From JAWLDB01 sp041686915 (lineage in GTDB: Bacteria > Bacillota > UBA994 > UBA5500), in NCBI GenBank assembly GCA_041686915.1, contig JAWLDB010000099.1, positions 1-9,622 of the forward strand: a stretch of 9,622 nt of DNA, written 5' to 3'. Below, piece after piece: positions 6,184-9,622 of the stretch. The stretch's first letter is position 1, and the number at the start of each line of letters is the position of its first letter. A model generated the notes under the pieces. The model was not told the origin of the DNA. It saw nothing but the letters and a program-made list of their open reading frames with translations, and ran no database searches. A program made the position numbers and the translations under genes.

Positions 6184-6672
6184 ATGCGCAATTTCATACA
6201 GACACGCGCTAGATTCGCCGCAGTTGTTCTTCTACTCACTGTCTTTGCTACTGTAGCTCCTACCGGGCTCGTTAAGCAGGCAGAGGCAGCCACAAGTTTT
6301 GCCAACCGTTACTCTGTTGTACGGACAGCTTACAGGTACATGGGTACGCCTTACGTTTTTGGTGCCAACGGGCCAAGGTATTTTGACTGCTCAAGCTTTG
6401 TGCGCTACGTATATCGCCAGCATGGCGTATACCTGCCACGGACAGCCGCATCTCAGTCCCGGTATGGTCGTTACGTCTACAAGAGCCAGCTCAGGTATGG
6501 TGACCTGATTTTCTTCCGTGACACTTACAAGAGGGGCATCTCGCATGTCGGTATCTATGCTGGTAACAACCGGATGATCCACGCATGGCCCAGGCAAGGT
6601 GTAACTGTACACTCGCTAAGCAACAGCTACCTGCGCGCCAAATATGCAGGTGCCAAGCGCGTCCTGCGCTAA
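6184..6672 (+). CDS. Secreted NlpC/P60-family cell-wall peptidase
   Basis: A 162-residue cysteine peptidase, expected to act outside the membrane on peptidoglycan stem peptides, typically cutting the gamma-D-glutamyl to diamino-acid bond. The N-terminus is a typical signal peptide: basic MRNFIQTRAR, a hydrophobic core at about 11-29, and AEA before the likely cleavage at 35/36. The mature part is a single NlpC/P60 domain: Y58VFGANG, C69 in FDCSSFVRYVY (catalytic Cys), GDLIFF (106-111), H121 in SHVGIY (catalytic His) and H133 in MIHA (third polar residue). There is no SH3, LysM or other wall-binding domain; instead the mature protein is rich in Arg, Lys and Tyr, which may aid binding to the anionic wall. 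ATG 6184 follows GGGGGAG at 5 bases. The leader carries a palindrome and a hairpin, and a terminator follows, so it is a single-gene unit. Confidence 0.92.
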   Translation: MRNFIQTRARFAAVVLLLTVFATVAPTGLVKQAEAATSFANRYSVVRTAYRYMGTPYVFGANGPRYFDCSSFVRYVYRQHGVYLPRTAASQSRYGRYVYKSQLRYGDLIFFRDTYKRGISHVGIYAGNNRMIHAWPRQGVTVHSLSNSYLRAKYAGAKRVLR

Positions 6673-6678
6673 ATTTTG

Positions 6679-6709
6679 ACGCCGCGACAAAAGTCGCGGC
6701 GTTCATTTT
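6679..6709 (+). terminator. Rho-independent terminator after the NlpC/P60 gene
   Basis: Perfect 10-bp stem ACGCCGCGAC (6679-6688) with GTCGCGGCGT (6693-6702), AAAA loop, then TCATTTTT. It begins 7 bases after the stop codon. The remaining gap to 6776 is short; no clear promoter for the next gene is visible there. Confidence 0.9.
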
Positions 6710-6776
6710 TCCTCATAGACGGAAAGCAATGCTAGCAAGGCGCTTTTCTGAGGATACTAGCAGGGGAGGCGGTTCA

Positions 6777-7487
6777 ATGCGGTACTGGCAACCTGCACTA
6801 CATACTGTGGTCATGTATCTCGCGCTATTAGTATTGACACGCTGGGAAGGTAAGAAGCAGGTAAGCCAGCTTACCTTTTTTCACTACATCACAGGTATAA
6901 CCATCGGGTCCATCGCTGCCAACGGGATAACTGGTAATGCACAGACATTCCTCAGCGGTCTGATTGGCATGACGGGGTGGGCCGCTCTTACCGTACTAAC
7001 CGACCTAATTTCTTTTAAGAATCGCAGAGCTCATAGATTAATAAACGACGAGTCAACCATGATTATTGATCACGGGAAGATACTTGAACAGAATATGGCC
7101 AAGACTCGCATGAACATGGACGATCTCCGTACCATGCTACGGGGGCAGAATATCTTTCGCTTCGCTGATGTGGAGTTTGCTGCGCTTGAGACTTCGGGAA
7201 AACTGAGCGTCCAAAAGATGCCCTGGGCGCAGAACTTGACCCGACAAGACGTAGGAGTAAACCTGACCCGCAGCGCGCCAGGGATTGAACTAATCAATGA
7301 TGGCATTATCGATTATGACAAATTACAGGAAATAGGGCGGGATGCGCACTGGCTACAAACTCATTTTGAGAAGATGGGTGTCAGCGACCTGCGCAAGGTA
7401 ACTTATGCTGAGCTTTACCCTAATGGTCAGCTATACTTTGACCTGAAAGAACCTACCGACGACGGACTGAACTCGTCGGAGAAATAA
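6777..7487 (+). CDS. DUF421 (YetF-type) membrane protein
   Basis: A 236-residue protein of the DUF421/YetF family: three N-terminal membrane helices (about residues 7-21, 35-51 and 58-79) followed by a soluble cytoplasmic region. Family marks are the FFHYITGITIGSIAA segment (34-48), TMIIDHGKILEQNM (94-107), LRTMLRGQNI (117-126), FADVEFAALETSGKLSV (129-145) and a repeat-like distal part with ELINDGIID (171-179). Biochemical activity is unknown; in Bacillus, members have been linked to the spore inner membrane, which is suggestive here because the window also encodes a SASP. ATG 6777 is preceded by AGGGGAGG (6762-6769) at 7 bases; the in-frame ATG 6729 has only a weak site and would add a non-conserved 16-residue extension. 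The XapX gene follows 27 bases after the stop, probably in the same transcript. Confidence 0.88.
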   Translation: MRYWQPALHTVVMYLALLVLTRWEGKKQVSQLTFFHYITGITIGSIAANGITGNAQTFLSGLIGMTGWAALTVLTDLISFKNRRAHRLINDESTMIIDHGKILEQNMAKTRMNMDDLRTMLRGQNIFRFADVEFAALETSGKLSVQKMPWAQNLTRQDVGVNLTRSAPGIELINDGIIDYDKLQEIGRDAHWLQTHFEKMGVSDLRKVTYAELYPNGQLYFDLKEPTDDGLNSSEK

Positions 7488-7514
7488 AGCTGCACTAGTA
7501 TGGAGGTGAATGCC

Positions 7515-7673
7515 TTGGCCATAGTTCAGAGTTTTCTGGTTGGTATGCTGGCGGGAGCGTTATTCCGCTTGCTCAAGTTCCCGGTACCTGCACCAAACAG
7601 TTGGGCAGGAGTAGCTGGAGTCGCCGGCATCACGGCCGGCTTCCTGCTCGTGTCCCGGTTGATGTCACGCTAG
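7515..7673 (+). CDS. XapX-domain small membrane protein (DUF1427-like)
   Basis: A 52-residue protein that is easy to miss because of its size and TTG start. The sequence MAIVQSFLVGMLAGALF is followed by RLLKFPVPAPNSWAGVAGVA and ITAGFLLVSRLMSR. It has two hydrophobic segments (about 3-18 and 30-47) joined by a PVPAPNSWAG turn, the signature of XapX-domain proteins, a family of roughly 50-residue bacterial membrane proteins with no firmly known activity. The start is TTG 7515, with GGAGGTG (7502-7508) 6 bases upstream. Upstream in-frame ATG 7500 and GTG 7506 precede or overlap that site and are less likely. It follows the DUF421 gene closely without a terminator, so the two are probably co-expressed. 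The proS promoter starts 10 bases after its stop. Confidence 0.82.
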   Translation: MAIVQSFLVGMLAGALFRLLKFPVPAPNSWAGVAGVAGITAGFLLVSRLMSR

Positions 7674-7682
7674 CTCCGGAAG

Positions 7683-7711
7683 TTGACAATCGTCTGCTGA
7701 AGTGCTAATCT
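7683..7711 (+). promoter_or_regulatory. Sigma-A promoter of the proS leader
   Basis: A perfect -35 box TTGACA (7683-7688), 17 bases, then TAATCT (7706-7711, four of six to TATAAT). The start would be near 7718, just upstream of the T-box stem I. It lies directly between the XapX gene and the leader RNA, so proS has its own regulated transcript. Confidence 0.85.
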
Positions 7712-7717
7712 ACCCGT

Positions 7718-7937
7718 AAGAACAGCAATGAAGGGGAATGCATTCCTGTAGGTGGTTTAAGAGAGCCTATCGCCAGCTGAGAGATAGGTACCACCGGTGA
7801 ACTGCTCCCGCCCCGGAGCTGACGGCGATGAGCCGTCCGGGCCTACCGTTACAGGCATTGAGCGGGTTACTGGTTTGTAGCCAATCAGGGTGGTACCACG
7901 GGCATAGCGCCCCGTCCCTTTCGGGACGGGGCTTTTT
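7718..7937 (+). promoter_or_regulatory. T-box riboswitch controlling proS (tRNA-Pro sensor)
   Basis: The leader carries the T-box sequence AGGGTGGTACCACGGG (7887-7902), so proS transcription should rise when tRNA-Pro is uncharged. Stem I parts are recognisable: AATGAAGGGG (7727/7736 region), helix GGTGGT (7751-7756) with ACCACC (7790-7795), AGAGAG (7760-7765), and the apical hairpin CCTATC/GATAGG (7766-7771, 7783-7788) with the GNUG-type GCTG (7776-7779). The best specifier is CCC (7807-7809, Pro), followed by G and by CCCC (7811-7814), which pairs with GGGG (7733-7736). A further hairpin GACGGC/GCCGTC occupies 7821-7837. The TGGT in the T-box (7891-7894) suits an ACCA tRNA end. The antiterminator pairs AGGG (7887-7890) with CCCT (7916-7919) and ACGGG (7898-7902) with CCCGT (7911-7915), excluding the terminator. 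The exact specifier-loop fold is uncertain. Confidence 0.93.
7909..7937 (+). terminator. T-box terminator hairpin
   Basis: Perfect 10-bp stem GCCCCGTCCC (7909-7918) with GGGACGGGGC (7923-7932), loop TTTC, then TTTTT (7933-7937). Its left arm is shared with the antiterminator, so the two are mutually exclusive. It lies 30 bases before the proS start. Confidence 0.95.
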
Positions 7938-7966
7938 ATATGCTTCTCTAATAAGGAGGGAAAACA

Positions 7967-9433
7967 ATGTCCAAAGAAAAGACGTTTGTTAAAGAAATCA
8001 CTCCCCAGTCGGAGGACTTTTCACGTTGGTATCTGGATTCCATCAAGAAAGCCGACCTGATGGATTACTCGCCGGTGCGCGGCTGTATCGTCTTCAAGCC
8101 GGATGGGTTTGAACTGTGGGAGCGCATTCAGGCCGGTCTGGATAGGCGCTTCAAGGAAACAGGCCACCGTAATGCCTATTTCCCCATGCTCATTCCCGAA
8201 AGCTTCTTCCAAAAAGAGAAGGAGCATGTAGAGGGGTTTAATCCGGAGTTGCCTTGGGTTACAGAAGTTGGCGGCGAGCAATTGGAGGAAAAACTGGCTA
8301 TAAGGCCTACTTCTGAGACAATCATTGGCCACATGTACAGCCAATGGATTCAGAGCTATCGTGACCTGCCTGTACTGATCAACCAGTGGGCCAATGTGTT
8401 CCGCTGGGAGAAGCGCACCATGCCCTTCCTCAGGACCTCCGAATTCCTCTGGCAAGAAGGCCACACAGCGCACGCTACAGAAGAAGAAGCACGGGCAGAG
8501 ACCATGCAAATGCTGGACGTCTATGCAGACTTCGTAGAGACTGAACTGGCAATCCCGGTCTGGCGCGGCCAAAAGACGCCGTCCGAGCGCTTTGCCGGTG
8601 CCGTGGACACTTACTCCATCGAAGCTATGATGAAGGATACCAAAGCGTTGCAGTCTGCAACCTCTCACTACCTGGGACAGAATTTTGCCCAAGGCTTTGA
8701 GATCAAGTTCCTGGACAAGGACAACCAGTTGAAGTATGTGCATACCACGTCCTGGGGAGCTTCCACCCGGTTGATCGGTGCTCTAATTATGGTGCACGGA
8801 GACGACAGGGGACTGGCTTTGCCCCCTGTGATGTCGCCGGTGCAAGTGATCATGATACCGGTAGGACCTCCCAAGCTGCGCGAACAGGTCATGGCGACCT
8901 TCGACCCGCTGTACGAGTCACTGAAGGCAGCTGGTGTCAGGGTGAAAGCTGACCTGCGGGAAGAAACTCCCGGTTGGAAGTTCAATGAGTGGGAGATGCG
9001 CGGGGTGCCTGTGCGTCTTGAGATTGGGCCACGCGACATTCAGAACAACCAGTGCATCCTAGCGCGGCGCGACACTGGCGAGAAGATCACTGTCAGCCTC
9101 GATGACGTCGTAAGCACTGTGCAGGCTCTACTCGGTGAAATCCAGGCTAACATGTTCCAGAAGGCGCTTGATTTCCGCGAAGCCAACTCGCATTTGGAGC
9201 TTGATACCTTGGCCGATCTGGAAGCCCACGTTGCCGCGAAAGACGCTGCGGGTGAGCAACCTGGTTGGGCGCTACTTGGCTGGTGCGGACACGCTGAGTG
9301 CGAGTCAAAGGTTAAAGAAGCAACCAAGTTTACTTCTCGCAACATCCCCTTTGATCCGCCTGTTAAGAAAACGCAGTGCCTGAGCTGTGGTGGAGAGGCA
9401 AAGCACACCGTCTGGTTCGCTCGCGCGTACTAA
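7967..9433 (+). CDS. proS: Prolyl-tRNA synthetase, eukaryote/archaeal-like type
   Basis: A 488-residue class II synthetase that charges tRNA-Pro in the cytoplasm. Class II motif 2 is seen in NQWANVFRWEKR (129-140 region) followed by FLRTSEFLWQEGHTAH, and motif 3 in TRLIGALIMVHGDDRGLALP. The anticodon-binding domain follows at about 285-400. The C-terminal zinc-type domain is complete, with C440 and C445 (WCGHAEC) and C471 and C474 (CLSC), and the chain ends in the conserved ARAY. There is no editing insertion between motifs 2 and 3, which together with the short length and the C-terminal domain marks the eukaryote/archaeal-like form rather than the longer editing-domain form of E. coli. ATG 7967 follows AAGGAGG (7953-7959) at 7 bases. 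Expression is governed by the T-box leader; a terminator follows. Confidence 0.97.
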   Translation: MSKEKTFVKEITPQSEDFSRWYLDSIKKADLMDYSPVRGCIVFKPDGFELWERIQAGLDRRFKETGHRNAYFPMLIPESFFQKEKEHVEGFNPELPWVTEVGGEQLEEKLAIRPTSETIIGHMYSQWIQSYRDLPVLINQWANVFRWEKRTMPFLRTSEFLWQEGHTAHATEEEARAETMQMLDVYADFVETELAIPVWRGQKTPSERFAGAVDTYSIEAMMKDTKALQSATSHYLGQNFAQGFEIKFLDKDNQLKYVHTTSWGASTRLIGALIMVHGDDRGLALPPVMSPVQVIMIPVGPPKLREQVMATFDPLYESLKAAGVRVKADLREETPGWKFNEWEMRGVPVRLEIGPRDIQNNQCILARRDTGEKITVSLDDVVSTVQALLGEIQANMFQKALDFREANSHLELDTLADLEAHVAAKDAAGEQPGWALLGWCGHAECESKVKEATKFTSRNIPFDPPVKKTQCLSCGGEAKHTVWFARAY

Positions 9434-9459
9434 ACCCTAACAGATTGCAGTTAACTGGA

Positions 9460-9492
9460 AAGGCCGCAGCTAAAACGCTGCGGCCTTCTTAT
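9460..9492. terminator. Bidirectional terminator between proS and the convergent gene
   Basis: Perfect 11-bp stem AAGGCCGCAGC (9460-9470) with GCTGCGGCCTT (9477-9487), 6-base loop TAAAAC, then CTTAT on the plus strand. Because the arms end in AA and TT, it can also serve the minus-strand gene that stops at 9501. T-runs are modest on both sides. Confidence 0.85.
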
Positions 9493-9500
9493 CGAGTGGG

Positions 9501-9622
9501 TTACTGGTTTCCACCGAGCATCCGGGTCAGGTCCTTCTGCGGGTCCCCAGAGATCAGGTTCAGTCCGAAATTCTGTTGGAGAACCTCTACAACAGTCGGA
9601 TTGAGGAACTCAGGGGCTTTGG
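9501..9622 (-). CDS. hcp: Probable hybrid cluster protein (hydroxylamine reductase), C-terminal fragment
   Basis: On the minus strand an open frame enters from the right edge and ends at TAA (9503-9501), giving 39 full codons. The end reads KAPEFLNPTVVEVLQQNFGL, then NLISGDPQKDLTRMLGGNQ. The pattern P-x-F-L-x-P-x-V-x-x-V-L-x-x-N-F followed by D-P-x-K-D-L-x-x-x-L-G resembles the C-terminus of Hcp (prismane) proteins, iron-sulfur/oxo cluster enzymes of anaerobes active on hydroxylamine or nitric oxide. None of the cluster cysteines lies in this fragment, and related Ni-CO dehydrogenases have a loosely similar tail, so the family call is tentative. The gene converges on proS and shares its terminator. 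The reading frame itself is well supported by length and by the stop just before the hairpin. Confidence 0.6.
   Translation of the reverse strand, partial: KAPEFLNPTVVEVLQQNFGLNLISGDPQKDLTRMLGGNQ

Noticed and set aside
6585..6776. Long N-terminal extension of the DUF421 frame overlapping the NlpC/P60 gene
   Set aside because: It would run through the NlpC/P60 3' end and the terminator at 6679-6709. The family begins with the first membrane helix at ATG 6777, which has a strong ribosome binding site.
7623..7640. GCCGGC...GCCGGC repeat inside the XapX gene as a possible terminator
   Set aside because: It is within the coding frame (AGITAG region) and lacks a T-run; the next transcript starts with its own promoter at 7683.
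7860..7876. Near-repeat of 17 bases (16 matching) between the T-box leader and 9494-9510, sharing GGGTTACTGGTTT
   Set aside because: The second copy is the coding end and stop codon of the minus-strand gene; no duplicated flanks or mobile-element ends are visible, so chance is the simplest explanation.
8021..8743. 240-codon minus-strand open frame inside proS
   Set aside because: It is antisense to highly conserved ProRS motifs, has no recognisable domain or ribosome binding site, and its existence follows from codon bias on the plus strand.

Overview
The window looks like chromosomal DNA of a spore-forming, low-to-moderate-GC Gram-positive bacterium, most likely an anaerobic Clostridia-type Firmicute. 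The support is an alpha/beta-type small acid-soluble spore protein (SASP), strong AGGAGG-type ribosome binding sites throughout, a T-box riboswitch in front of proS, short Rho-independent terminators, and what looks like the end of a hybrid cluster protein gene. I cannot fix the genus from sequence alone.

Layout. 1-300: C-terminal end of an NAD(P)-dependent malic enzyme. 433-744: a 103-residue four-helix membrane protein of unknown function, closed by a strong terminator (779-805). 920-4261: two tandem paralogous M14 zinc carboxypeptidases, each with an intact zinc/catalytic set, an aspartate-rich calcium-type loop and a C-terminal beta-type domain, but no signal peptide. 4333-4575: SASP gene with a possible forespore (sigma-G-like) promoter, closed by a hairpin. 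4654-6072: CCA tRNA nucleotidyltransferase with a C-terminal HD domain. 6184-6672: secreted single-domain NlpC/P60 cell-wall peptidase, preceded by a promoter candidate, a perfect palindrome and a hairpin that covers its ribosome binding site. 6777-7487: DUF421 (YetF-type) membrane protein. 7515-7673: a 52-residue XapX-domain membrane protein starting with TTG. 7683-7937: sigma-A promoter and T-box leader. 7967-9433: prolyl-tRNA synthetase of the eukaryote/archaeal-like type. 9501-9622 (minus): last 39 codons of a convergent gene, probably hcp, with a shared bidirectional terminator between it and proS.

How it fits together. Two genes serve tRNA function (cca finishes tRNA 3' ends; proS charges tRNA-Pro and senses its charging through the T-box). 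SASP, and perhaps the DUF421 protein and the cell-wall/peptide hydrolases, point to spore or envelope biology. No single operon spans the window: nearly every gene is separated by its own terminator or promoter. I found no mobile element, CRISPR array, tRNA or rRNA. The window is mostly ordinary chromosome. The points most worth a second look are the duplicated leaderless M14 enzymes, the folded leader of the NlpC/P60 gene, the unusual specifier region of the T-box, and a Glu in place of the usual first catalytic Asp in the CCA enzyme.
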